From positions 1 to 44,689 of the forward strand of contig CALFJA010000070.1 in NCBI GenBank assembly GCA_937877605.1: a DNA stretch of 44,689 nucleotides. Direction: 5' to 3'. A model generated the notes under the pieces. That model saw only the letters and a list, made by a program, of their open reading frames with translations, was not told the origin of the DNA and did not search any database. The stretch's first letter is position 1. Every line of letters starts with the position of its first letter. The stretch comes from an uncultured Prevotellaceae bacterium (GTDB lineage: Bacteria; Bacteroidota; Bacteroidia; Bacteroidales; Bacteroidaceae). The position numbers and the translations under genes are program-made. This document shows, in pieces, positions 35,402 through 43,290 of the stretch.

Positions 35402-36763
35402 CTACTCCAAATTGCGGTGTGCGGTCTGTAGCCACTGTTCGAAATAGTCGAGTTTCTGCATGTAGTACTTTCTGAAATCCGTCCATTTGTAGTAGGGAGC
35501 CCGTTTCTGCGGTAGGGGGAGGGTCACCTCGTTCTCGTTAAGCAGCACCTTGACGAGGATGTCATTGGGCTTCTTCGGGTTGCGGTAGAAAATCATCTGC
35601 ACATTGCATCCCATGGGGAAGATGAGGTGCGACTGCCAGCCTTCCTTGTCCAGGTCTTCCAAGTCAGCTATCTGCTTGCTGAAATTACCTATCTCCAGCA
35701 GGCAGGCGAAGGGCAGGAGGTCTACTTCATGCCCGAAGCGGAGGGTCGTTGGGGGGCATTCCTGCACCAGGCAGGTGTCTGCCGTCTCGATGAAGTTGCG
35801 GAGGAGGGCGTGCTGGGTGAAGGGTTGCATGCCCTGGTTCAGCGGCGACGGCCCGAAGGCTATGTACCACCAGGCGTTTGTCTTCTGCCAGTTTTGATAG
35901 AGTTCTTCGGGTGTGAACAGGTCGTAGAGGGTGAATCCGTGGCGCAGTTCGGTGCTTTGCAGGTTGCCGGCCACCTTAAAGAGCTGGTCGTTCAGTTTGG
36001 TGGCGTTGATGGAATCCTTCCAGTAGTTGTCGTCGTTGAACAGCCGTGGCAATACGGTTGCAGAGGTGTCGTGCTTCTTACAGAACTCGGCATACACACG
36101 ACTCACCTCCGGACGGAACTTGGTGGTGTCCAGATAGGCGTGGGGGCGGTTCAGATAGTACATATCGGCCTCGCTGGCATCGTGCAGGATTTCTACTTCC
36201 GGGTTGCGCTTGCAGATTTCCTGCAGTTCGTTTTCCATGGAGAGGGCCACGCGGAAGACGGTTGTGGAGCGCGCGTCAATCTTAGCATCGCCCGAAAAGA
36301 TTTCCGGGAACCGTTCGTACATGCGCCGTCCGATGCCGCGATGCTGCTGTGCCCCGAGCAGGGTGAGTTCTCCCAGCCGCAGATGAGAGGCGCGGTCCAG
36401 CCGGCGCAGCTTCTCAAGCGTCTGCTTGCCCAGTTCGGTCAGTTTGCCCAGTGAGTCGGCTTTCAACAGCGTCTGATAGGGACCGCTGTACTCGTCGGTG
36501 CCTATGAGCCAACGCGAGCCGTGTCGGGCATAGTGCGACAGGTAGAAAGGTTCGTAGCCTTTGGGTGCCGGGGTGAGCTGTTGTTGCCTGGGGCCGGGAT
36601 AGGCGTAGTGGTTGCATGCACTGACGCAGGGATTGTCCTGTATCTGCTTCAGCATGCTCTCGACGGTGTTTACTGGCACATACTTGATAACTTCGGGAAC
36701 GGCCTGTGCTGCCAACGAAAGGGAGCAGGCAACCGATACTAGCAATGTTATAATTCTTTTCAT
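35402..36763 (-). CDS. Secreted histidine acid phosphatase (phytase/MINPP-like)
   Basis: The 453-residue product has a signal peptide (MKRIITLLVSVACSLSLAAQA). The histidine phosphatase nucleophile motif is RHGSRW at 80-85 and the second-half proton-donor motif is GHEVDLLP with H345-E346. ARSTTVFRVALSM at 164-176 is the usual phosphate-binding Arg region. An HE dyad instead of HD is closer to MINPP-type phytases than to appA-type ones, so an inositol phosphate is a reasonable guess, but any phosphomonoester is possible. Likely periplasmic or outer-surface phosphate scavenging. It is divergent from the DUF4838 gene with overlapping promoters. Confidence 0.85.
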   Translation of the reverse strand: MKRIITLLVSVACSLSLAAQAVPEVIKYVPVNTVESMLKQIQDNPCVSACNHYAYPGPRQQQLTPAPKGYEPFYLSHYARHGSRWLIGTDEYSGPYQTLLKADSLGKLTELGKQTLEKLRRLDRASHLRLGELTLLGAQQHRGIGRRMYERFPEIFSGDAKIDARSTTVFRVALSMENELQEICKRNPEVEILHDASEADMYYLNRPHAYLDTTKFRPEVSRVYAEFCKKHDTSATVLPRLFNDDNYWKDSINATKLNDQLFKVAGNLQSTELRHGFTLYDLFTPEELYQNWQKTNAWWYIAFGPSPLNQGMQPFTQHALLRNFIETADTCLVQECPPTTLRFGHEVDLLPFACLLEIGNFSKQIADLEDLDKEGWQSHLIFPMGCNVQMIFYRNPKKPNDILVKVLLNENEVTLPLPQKRAPYYKWTDFRKYYMQKLDYFEQWLQTAHRNLE

Positions 36764-36791
36764 AGCCGATGCGTTTTTGTTTTACTGCTAG

Positions 36792-36822
36792 TAAAGGTAC
36801 GACGAAGCAAGGAAAAAGCAAA
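36792..36822 (-). promoter_or_regulatory. Promoter of the histidine phosphatase gene
   Basis: Minus-strand TTTG (36819-36822), 19-bp spacer, TACCTTTA (36792-36799), one base off the -7 consensus. Confidence 0.5.
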
Positions 36823-36850
36823 AAACTTTTCCATTTTTCTTTCTTTATTG

Positions 36851-36858
36851 TACCTTTG
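36851..36858 (+). promoter_or_regulatory. -7 box of the DUF4838 gene
   Basis: TACCTTTG, 20 bp before the start codon; the -33 box is not recognisable. Confidence 0.5.
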
Positions 36859-36878
36859 GGTAAAATAATGCAAAGACT

Positions 36879-39077
36879 ATGATGAAATTCAAGAGCGTTC
36901 TTTTTCTTGCCTTAGCCACGCTGCCGTTTTGCCAGTCGCCGGCACAAATCACCCTGGTGGACAACCATCGCCCAAAGGCTTCCATTCTCCTGACCGACAC
37001 CACGCATCAGACCCGTCAGGCAGCCGAACTGTTCAATCTCTTCATCGGGCGGATGACAGGCACCACGCTCCCCATTGCCGACCGACAGCCGAGGCGGGGT
37101 GGGGTGGTGGCCATTGGGCGCGATGCGGACAAAGATTACGAAGACGGCTTTACCATTCGCTGCTCCGGCAACAAACTGGCCATTCTCTCGGGCGGCGACA
37201 AGGGGGCGGCACTGGGCGTGGCACACCTGCTGACGCGCTATTTCGGCTGCGACTACTACGCAAAAGATGCCTGGCGTGCCCCGCAGCAGCGCACACTGAG
37301 CCTGCCGGCCATCGGCAGTTGGAGCGAGACACCTGCCTTCCGCTACCGCCAGAGCCAGAGCTATGGCAACGAAGACCCGTGGTACAAACTGTGGTTCGGT
37401 TTCGAGGAGCCCCACGACATGTTTGTGAAAGGTATGTGGGTGCACACCTTCGACCGCCTGATTCCCGCCGAAAAATATGGTGAAGAGCACCCGGAATGGT
37501 ACTCACTGATAAACGGCCGCCGCCAGCCTGGCAAGCATTCGCAGTGGTGCCTGACCAATCCCGATGTGCTGGAGGCCGCCACACGGCAGATTGACAGTAT
37601 CTTCCGCGCCAACCCACAGCAGCGCATGATCAGCGTGAGCCAGAACGACGGCAACAACACCCAGTGCCATTGCGAGGCCTGCGAGGCGGTATACCGGGAG
37701 GAAGGTGCCGTCAGCGGAACCTACATCCGCTTCATGAACGAACTGGCACGCCGCTTCCCCGACAAGGAGATAAGCACCCTGGCCTACCTCTTCACCATGC
37801 AACCGCCGAAGAAGGTGAAGCCCCTGCCCAATGTGAACATCATGCTCTGCGACATCGACTGTAAGCGGGAAGTGCCGCTGACCGACAATAAGAGCGGACA
37901 GGATTTCATGCGGGCCATCGACGGATGGGCAGCCATCTCCAACAATCTGTTCGTATGGGACTATGGCATTAACTTCGACAATGTGGTTGCTCCCTTCCCA
38001 AACTTCCATGTGCTGCAGCCGAACATACAGATATTCCACCGTCATCATGCCAACATGCTGTTCGAGCAGGTGAACGGAACGCGGGGAACCGACTTTGCCG
38101 AACTGCGTGCCTACATGATTGGCAAGCTCATGTGGAATCCCTATCTGGACGCAGATTCGCTCATGCGGAGTTTCCTGGACGGATACTATGGTGCCGCCGG
38201 TCAACCGCTCTACCAGTACCGGAAGGTAATGGAGGGGGCGCTGCTGGCATCGAATGCCGACCTCTGGATTTACGACTCGCCCAACTCGCATAAGGACGGT
38301 ATGCTGAACCCGCACCTGATGAAGGCCTACAACCGCCTGTTCGACCAGGCTGAGCAAGCCGTTGCCGACGACACGACGCTGCTCCGGCGGGTACGCATGG
38401 CACGCCTGCCGCTGCAATATGCCGAACTGGAGCGGCTGCGTACCGAGCCGCAGACCGATGTGGAGGGCGTAAAGGCCAAGTTGGAACTCTTCAGGAACCG
38501 CTGCAGCGAATACAGCATCCCCACACTCAACGAGCGCAACAACCGCCCTGAGGACTACTGCAGGCTCTATCTCGAACGCTTCCTGCCCGCGGCCACACCG
38601 AGCAAGGCGCTTGGTGCCACCGTCAGCTACGACATTCCGCCCACCGGACGCTACCGACAGATTGCCGACCGGGCACTGACCGACGGACTCTACGGCGGCG
38701 CATCGTATGTGGAAAGCTGGGTGGGCTGGGAAGGAACCGACGCAAGGTTCACCATCGACCTGGGAAAGGTAAAAGACATACACCGCATATCGGCCGACTT
38801 CCTGCACCAACTCGGCGCATGGGTGCTGCTCCCCAAGAGCGTGACCTACGAGGTTTCAGCCGACAGAAACACTTACCAGCCGTTCGGACGGCGGGTGGAT
38901 TTCGCCGAAGACAGGGAGCTGACCATCAAGTTTGTGGAGGGTTCGGCCAGCGTGCCCGTGCCCGTTGCCGCACGATACATCCGCGTCTGCATCGAGGGCA
39001 CCATCGACTGCCCCTCATGGCACTACGGGGTGGGCTATCCCTCGTGGTTCTTCTGCGACGAGGTCCGGGTGGAATAA
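36879..39077 (+). CDS. Secreted DUF4838 glycoside-hydrolase-like protein with C-terminal discoidin domain
   Basis: The 732-residue product has a signal peptide ending near PAQ; two consecutive ATGs (36879, 36882) are possible starts. Residues about 22-120 look like the small alpha/beta domain that precedes many GH20/GH67-type barrels (AAELFNLFIGRMTGTTLPI, LSGGDKGAALGVAHLLTRYFGCDYYA). Residues about 130-430 match DUF4838, a TIM-barrel-like family with the motif VSQNDGNNTQCHCEACEAV. Residues about 590-732 form an F5/8 type C (discoidin) carbohydrate-binding domain ending SWFFCDEVRVE. Such proteins sit in glycan-degradation loci of Bacteroidota but their reaction is not established. No type IX tail is seen. 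The adjacent phosphatase suggests a nutrient-scavenging pair, which is inference. Confidence 0.85.
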   Translation: MMKFKSVLFLALATLPFCQSPAQITLVDNHRPKASILLTDTTHQTRQAAELFNLFIGRMTGTTLPIADRQPRRGGVVAIGRDADKDYEDGFTIRCSGNKLAILSGGDKGAALGVAHLLTRYFGCDYYAKDAWRAPQQRTLSLPAIGSWSETPAFRYRQSQSYGNEDPWYKLWFGFEEPHDMFVKGMWVHTFDRLIPAEKYGEEHPEWYSLINGRRQPGKHSQWCLTNPDVLEAATRQIDSIFRANPQQRMISVSQNDGNNTQCHCEACEAVYREEGAVSGTYIRFMNELARRFPDKEISTLAYLFTMQPPKKVKPLPNVNIMLCDIDCKREVPLTDNKSGQDFMRAIDGWAAISNNLFVWDYGINFDNVVAPFPNFHVLQPNIQIFHRHHANMLFEQVNGTRGTDFAELRAYMIGKLMWNPYLDADSLMRSFLDGYYGAAGQPLYQYRKVMEGALLASNADLWIYDSPNSHKDGMLNPHLMKAYNRLFDQAEQAVADDTTLLRRVRMARLPLQYAELERLRTEPQTDVEGVKAKLELFRNRCSEYSIPTLNERNNRPEDYCRLYLERFLPAATPSKALGATVSYDIPPTGRYRQIADRALTDGLYGGASYVESWVGWEGTDARFTIDLGKVKDIHRISADFLHQLGAWVLLPKSVTYEVSADRNTYQPFGRRVDFAEDRELTIKFVEGSASVPVPVAARYIRVCIEGTIDCPSWHYGVGYPSWFFCDEVRVE

Positions 39078-39109
39078 ATGCCACTTTCCAACCACCCGTT
39101 TCAGCACTC

Positions 39110-39243
39110 CATTACACCCGTTTTCCAAAAGGGGCTCAAACGCATTCCGTTTGAGCCCCTTTCACCGTCCATTTGGGCCTCAAACGGATGGCGTTTGAGG
39201 CCCAGATGCAACTCGTTGATAATCAGTCGTCTACAAGACAGCC
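39110..39243 (+). repeat. Dispersed palindromic intergenic element, copy D (best preserved)
   Basis: Two near-perfect hairpins in tandem: AAAGGGGCTCAAACG (39128-39142) pairs fully with 39148-39162 around loop CATTC, and GGGCCTCAAACG (39175-39186) pairs fully with 39192-39203 around loop GATGG. A conserved tail follows (ATGCAACTCGTTGATAATCA and AGACAGCC). It lies between convergent genes and overlaps the last codons of the membrane protein ending at 39231. The first hairpin, flanked by A and T runs, could terminate both. Confidence 0.8.
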
Positions 39244-39497
39244 TGAAGTCGCATTCCAGAATAGGATAGGAAGAGCACCGAAATCTCCAAATAGATGACG
39301 ACAAAAGCCTTTGCATAGCTCTTTTTTCGCAAGTAGGTATAGGTCAAAAAGACCAAAAGCACGAACAAGATGGCATTGAATGCAATGAAATACAAGTTGT
39401 AGCGACTGGTCTTGAACAGGAAGAACGGCTCAAGCATAAACAGCATGGTGCCTATAACTGCACCGACTTCTGCACGGGAAATCTTGTGGTTGCTCAT
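39231..39497 (-). CDS. Small membrane protein, unknown function (88 residues)
   Basis: I do not recognise this family. The product has three hydrophobic segments (about 12-29, 34-53 and 65-80) separated by a basic loop (YLRKKSYAK). The start codon overlaps the stop of the upstream gene by 4 bp (ATGA), so the two are probably translationally coupled. The last few codons and the stop lie in the conserved end of repeat copy D, meaning the element may have supplied the C-terminus. Confidence 0.7.
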   Translation of the reverse strand: MSNHKISRAEVGAVIGTMLFMLEPFFLFKTSRYNLYFIAFNAILFVLLVFLTYTYLRKKSYAKAFVVIYLEISVLFLSYSGMRLQAVL

Positions 39498-39820
39498 GAT
39501 GGTATCTGCTTGGGGAAATCAGACAAGGTAACATTGATAACATAACACAAGGTGAGAAAGAAAGCCGTACAGGCAATGGCAACGACATATGCCGTCGCCA
39601 GGTTTTTCTTTTCCTGCGATTTCCGCCTGAAATATTGTATGCACAACAAGGCAAGATAGACCAAATTCGGGATTAAGAACACTTGGAACAACTTGCTGTC
39701 GGTTATGACCAGCAAAGTATGGATGCCCACAATCCAGAACGCACATACCCCGAGCACAATCCAATCGAAACGCACACCCTCTTGTCTGACCCTTTCTTCA
39801 AAATCGTTTAAATCACCCAT
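39494..39820 (-). CDS. Small membrane protein, unknown function (108 residues)
   Basis: I take ATG 39820 (MGDLNDFEERVRQEG); the longer frame to 39877 would cover a likely promoter. An acidic cytosolic N-terminus of ~18 residues (with basic spots) is followed by three hydrophobic segments near 20-37, 44-62 and 75-97, with the basic loop FRRKSQEKKN between the second and third. The layout resembles that of the coupled downstream gene, so they may form a small two-component membrane unit or be ancient duplicates. No known domain recognised. Confidence 0.72.
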   Translation of the reverse strand: MGDLNDFEERVRQEGVRFDWIVLGVCAFWIVGIHTLLVITDSKLFQVFLIPNLVYLALLCIQYFRRKSQEKKNLATAYVVAIACTAFFLTLCYVINVTLSDFPKQIPS

Positions 39821-39862
39821 ATGCAAAATTTTAAGTCTTCGTAATTTCAATTCTGATAACAA

Positions 39863-39870
39863 CAAAGGTA
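39863..39870 (-). promoter_or_regulatory. -7 box of the two membrane protein genes
   Basis: Minus-strand TACCTTTG, 42 bp upstream of the start. A TTTG at 39895-39898 is 24 bp away, longer than usual. Nothing else is seen between 39871 and 40075. Confidence 0.45.
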
Positions 39871-40075
39871 AAAACACAAGAAATCCTTAGCATTCAAAAC
39901 TTGTCCTTACTTTTATTTATTTGTACGGCGGGGATTCTTGTTTTGTCATGCAAACTATTAAACTCTTGCCAGCATTGCGTCCGTGAAGTGCCAACAAAGT
40001 ATCAAAGTACACAAAACTTCACAATTTTTTAACACGAAAAAAAGGCCATTTCATCGTGCTTGGAGAAGAAAATGC

Positions 40076-42247
40076 TTATTTTCTCACTATTTTGCGGGTA
40101 GTTCCGTCTTCGTATCGGACGATGTTGACACCGCGCTGCAGGGCGTTCACCTTCCGTCCGTCAAGCGTCCAGATGCTCTTCACGGCCCGGCTGCCTTCTG
40201 GCCGGATGTCGGCAATTCCGGTACTGCTGTTCTCCACCACGGCAGTGAAGGCAAAAAATCCCACGCAACCGTAGCCCCAGGCATTGTCCTGACACTCGGT
40301 GGTGATGGTGACGGACTTTATCTGCCTGCTCTTGTCCACCTCTGCCACTACTTCTGATAGCTGCCCGTAGAACGACTGGATGGTGTTGGCATGGAAGTAG
40401 CGCTGTGTGGTGCGGTAGGCAAGGTCGCCCTTGTCGTTGCTGCCCCAGTTGCTGACCTTGAATGTGCCTTTGTTGTCGGTAGTTCCGTCTGTATAGTTCA
40501 CCTTCAGGTTGAAAGCAAGGTCGGGATCGTAGTCCTCTTTGTTGGTTCCTACGCAGAGAATGGCCAGTTTCGTGGCGTTGGGATTGGCCTGGAAGGTGAC
40601 CGTTCCCGATTCGGGGAAGCCCAGGGTGTGGCTGTCGCGGGCGTTGATGCCGATGTAGAAGCAGTTGTTCTGCAGGTAGTCGGCCAGTTGATAGGAGTAT
40701 CCTCCCTCGCTGGTGATGGCTCCGTCGGCAGGCAGGTTCTGACCCGATGCCCCCGGGAAGTCCTCCGACATGAAGTGGGACGAGTGGCCGTCGAGCGGTC
40801 CTGTGGCATTGGAAGCGATGTCGGAAAGGTTGGCATCGATAACATCTACATTGAATCCGCTGGTCACCGTGAGCGGTTCCTGGGTATAGGTGGGCTCCTC
40901 GCTGCCTCCGCCTCCACCACCGGCAAGGTTCTCAACGGCAGTGTCCATCCAGGTGAGACGGTCGGAAATCCATTGTTTCAGATAACTGATTTCACTGTCA
41001 TAATCGGCGGGAATATTGTAGTTGGGCCACAGGCGCTGTCCCCAGCGTGGCCATGCCTGGCTGTTCCGGTCGAGTGCTCCGCCGTTTTGGAGTTCGGTTA
41101 CCATGGCGTCGATGATACCGTTGATGTTCGATTCGGTATAGACCGAAGTGCGGTATTCCTGCCAGCGGGCCTTCAGTTGGGTGCGGAAGTCTTCGTTCTG
41201 GAGCAGTTTCTGCCAGTAGGCGGGCACCAGCTGCGGTTCGTCCATGGCCGAGAGGATGTCATTCTCGTTGAAAACCCAGGTGTCTGTGCGGTAGCCTTCA
41301 AAGGCATCGTAGTTGCCGAAGCCGAGTTCCATGTCCCAAAGCGATGTCTTCCAAAGCCCGGCGGCCTCTTTGTATATATTGGTTGAGAGCCGGTAGCCGT
41401 CGGCATTGTGGGCAAACTCGGTGTTGAGCAGGTAGTCTATGAAGGAAGTCGCATCAATATCGCTGGCAATGGTGGTGGCAGTCAGACCGTTTTCAAGGCT
41501 TGCAATGAGGGCGTTCGCCTCGCTGATGTTAGTATATTCGGCGTAAGTTGGGTATTTATACTGGTAAGTCACATTAGCATAGGATAGTGCAGAACCACTG
41601 GAAGAAAGCGGTTTTGTGGGCGAAGTGTATAAATTAGCCTCGTCGGCACGGTCTACCTCGAACAGCCGGTCGCCGCTGTTCATGAGCGAACTGACGCGTT
41701 CGGTCAGGCAATAGATGCCGTAGTAAACACCGTCTACCATCACCTCGCAGAACTTCGACTGGGGAATGCGATCCATGAACTGGCGCGCCAGGTCGAACGA
41801 AAGTTTGTTGCGGAGCAGCGAGCGGTCACCGAACGGTGCCAGGAGGGCATACTCCTTGGCGGCGGTCAGCCCGAGAATCGATACCGTCTGCGCAGCACCT
41901 GCATTGTCGATGGGCTGGAGCTTGAACGGCTTCTTGGCCGAACTGGTGAACGAAGAATTGCCTCTGTAGCGCAGAGCCACCTTCCCTTCGTAGCTGAGTG
42001 TCTGCCCGGGATGGGCCGAAAGGTCGGCATAGTTGGTGTTGCCGGCACCGTTGTCTACAATCTTCACTGTGGCATGGATGTCGTAGCGTCGGGCTATGGT
42101 GTTGCCATTGGTTTCAATCAAGACTATAGGCAGGTTCGACTCGGTGAGCGAAACGGTGGTTATGTCCGGCCGATAGTTATCGTAGCGCTGTGCCTGCAGG
42201 GCGAGGGTGAAGCAGCAGAGGACAAAGGTAAACAGGCTTTTCTTCAT
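40076..42247 (-). CDS. Secreted CotH kinase family protein
   Basis: I start at ATG 42247 (MKKSLFTFVLCCFTLALQAQ, a signal peptide); the frame can be extended 42 codons but those residues are not signal-like. The product has 723 residues. Residues about 30-470 match CotH-type atypical protein kinases: YRGNSSFTSSAKKPFKL, GDRSLLRNKLSFDLARQF and SLWDMELGFGNYD. A six-glycine linker near 480 leads to a ~200-residue domain (TSGFNVDVIDANL, TGPLDGHSSHFMSEDF) that is clearly homologous to the whole protein encoded upstream at 42388-43242. The tail TGIADI...IWTLDGRKV...IVRK looks like a type IX secretion signal. The phosphorylated target is unknown; bacterial CotH proteins phosphorylate extracellular partners in spore formers. 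Confidence 0.9.
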   Translation of the reverse strand: MKKSLFTFVLCCFTLALQAQRYDNYRPDITTVSLTESNLPIVLIETNGNTIARRYDIHATVKIVDNGAGNTNYADLSAHPGQTLSYEGKVALRYRGNSSFTSSAKKPFKLQPIDNAGAAQTVSILGLTAAKEYALLAPFGDRSLLRNKLSFDLARQFMDRIPQSKFCEVMVDGVYYGIYCLTERVSSLMNSGDRLFEVDRADEANLYTSPTKPLSSSGSALSYANVTYQYKYPTYAEYTNISEANALIASLENGLTATTIASDIDATSFIDYLLNTEFAHNADGYRLSTNIYKEAAGLWKTSLWDMELGFGNYDAFEGYRTDTWVFNENDILSAMDEPQLVPAYWQKLLQNEDFRTQLKARWQEYRTSVYTESNINGIIDAMVTELQNGGALDRNSQAWPRWGQRLWPNYNIPADYDSEISYLKQWISDRLTWMDTAVENLAGGGGGGSEEPTYTQEPLTVTSGFNVDVIDANLSDIASNATGPLDGHSSHFMSEDFPGASGQNLPADGAITSEGGYSYQLADYLQNNCFYIGINARDSHTLGFPESGTVTFQANPNATKLAILCVGTNKEDYDPDLAFNLKVNYTDGTTDNKGTFKVSNWGSNDKGDLAYRTTQRYFHANTIQSFYGQLSEVVAEVDKSRQIKSVTITTECQDNAWGYGCVGFFAFTAVVENSSTGIADIRPEGSRAVKSIWTLDGRKVNALQRGVNIVRYEDGTTRKIVRK

Positions 42248-42334
42248 GGATTGCAGTGGATTATAGGAATACCTGGGAGTCCCTAGGAATGCCTTGGTGC
42301 TTTTAAAGAGGTTATTGTGTGTAGGGTTGGAATT

Positions 42335-42371
42335 AAAAAAGTGGTTCCCCACCAAAGCTGCAGGGAACCAC
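42335..42371 (-). terminator. Intrinsic terminator downstream of the 284-residue secreted protein gene
   Basis: Stem GTGGTTCCC (42341-42349) with GGGAACCAC (42363-42371); on the minus strand TTTTTT follows directly. It separates this gene from cotH, which therefore needs its own promoter; none is obvious in 42248-42334, which instead holds a small imperfect hairpin near 42271-42286. Confidence 0.85.
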
Positions 42372-42387
42372 ACGAATAGGAGCGGGA

Positions 42388-43242
42388 TTATTTCTTGATT
42401 ACTTTCTTGGCCTTGCCGTTGCTCATCTTCACAACATTCACGCCGTGCTGAGCCTCGGAAACCTGACGGCCGTCGATGGTGTAGACTCCTTCGATGGTGT
42501 TGTTGCCGTCAACGGTAACATCGTTGATGCCGGTTGTGTTCTTTTCTACGCTGAGTGCGAAGATGTTAATGTAGTGCCAGCCCCATGCATCTTCTGTATC
42601 GCTCTTGTAGGTGAACTTAACGGCTTTGAGGGTTTTGCTTGAATCGAGGGAGAACGATTCCTCCTGAAGTGCACCTTGGAAGCCTTCGGGGTTTGTTCCG
42701 GCAGTTACTCGCCAGCGGTTGCAAGTGTAAACTTTGTTCGATGGGTTCTGTCCCCAGTCTTGCGAGAGACTGTATTCTTGGGCAGTTCCTTCGCTGTTGT
42801 CGGTGTAGATAGGTGTAACCGAGAACTTCATGTCGTAGTTTTCCTTGTTAGCGGTAACAAACAGGAATGCGAGGCTGTTTGCCTGAACGGGAGTTGTCAG
42901 TGTAAGCGTTCCTTCGGTGCATTCCACATCGGTAGGATATGCGGTCGATTTGGTCATCACCAGGCAGTTGTTGGCACTGTAGGAAGCGAACTTGTAAGGA
43001 TGTTCGGAATCGGTTGTGATATTACCATCACTGGGAAGGTAATATGACGCACCAAAGACATCCTGTGTTACGAGTTGGCTTCCGTGTGTGTCGAGTGGTC
43101 CGCGCTGTGTTGGTGCAGCCTCAGGGCTTTCGCAGATTGCGTCAAAGTTAAAACCGCTGCTTACCGGGGCAGCTTCCCAATTTTGTGCATTGATGGTAGC
43201 GCTGGTGAGAACAGCGGCTACGAAGAGTAAAAGTTTTTTCAT
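42388..43242 (-). CDS. Secreted protein of unknown function, homologous to the CotH protein C-terminal domain
   Basis: The 284-residue product has a signal peptide (to about NAQ at 20). The mature part starts APVSSGFNFDAICES and carries RGPLDTHGSQLVTQDVFGAS, LPSDGNIT and SANNC, each with a counterpart in the CotH protein downstream, so both share one ~200-residue, probably beta-rich domain. It ends TTGINDV...VYTIDGRQVSEAQHGVNVVKMSNGKAKKVIKK-like, a type IX secretion-type tail. It lies 48 bp after the fucosidase gene on the same strand and ends at a terminator, so it is probably co-transcribed with the fucosidase. A carbohydrate- or surface-binding role is a guess. Confidence 0.8.
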   Translation of the reverse strand: MKKLLLFVAAVLTSATINAQNWEAAPVSSGFNFDAICESPEAAPTQRGPLDTHGSQLVTQDVFGASYYLPSDGNITTDSEHPYKFASYSANNCLVMTKSTAYPTDVECTEGTLTLTTPVQANSLAFLFVTANKENYDMKFSVTPIYTDNSEGTAQEYSLSQDWGQNPSNKVYTCNRWRVTAGTNPEGFQGALQEESFSLDSSKTLKAVKFTYKSDTEDAWGWHYINIFALSVEKNTTGINDVTVDGNNTIEGVYTIDGRQVSEAQHGVNVVKMSNGKAKKVIKK

Positions 43243-43290
43243 AAGCGTTTGAAATTATAAATGAAACATAAATGGAAATAAAATTCTTTT

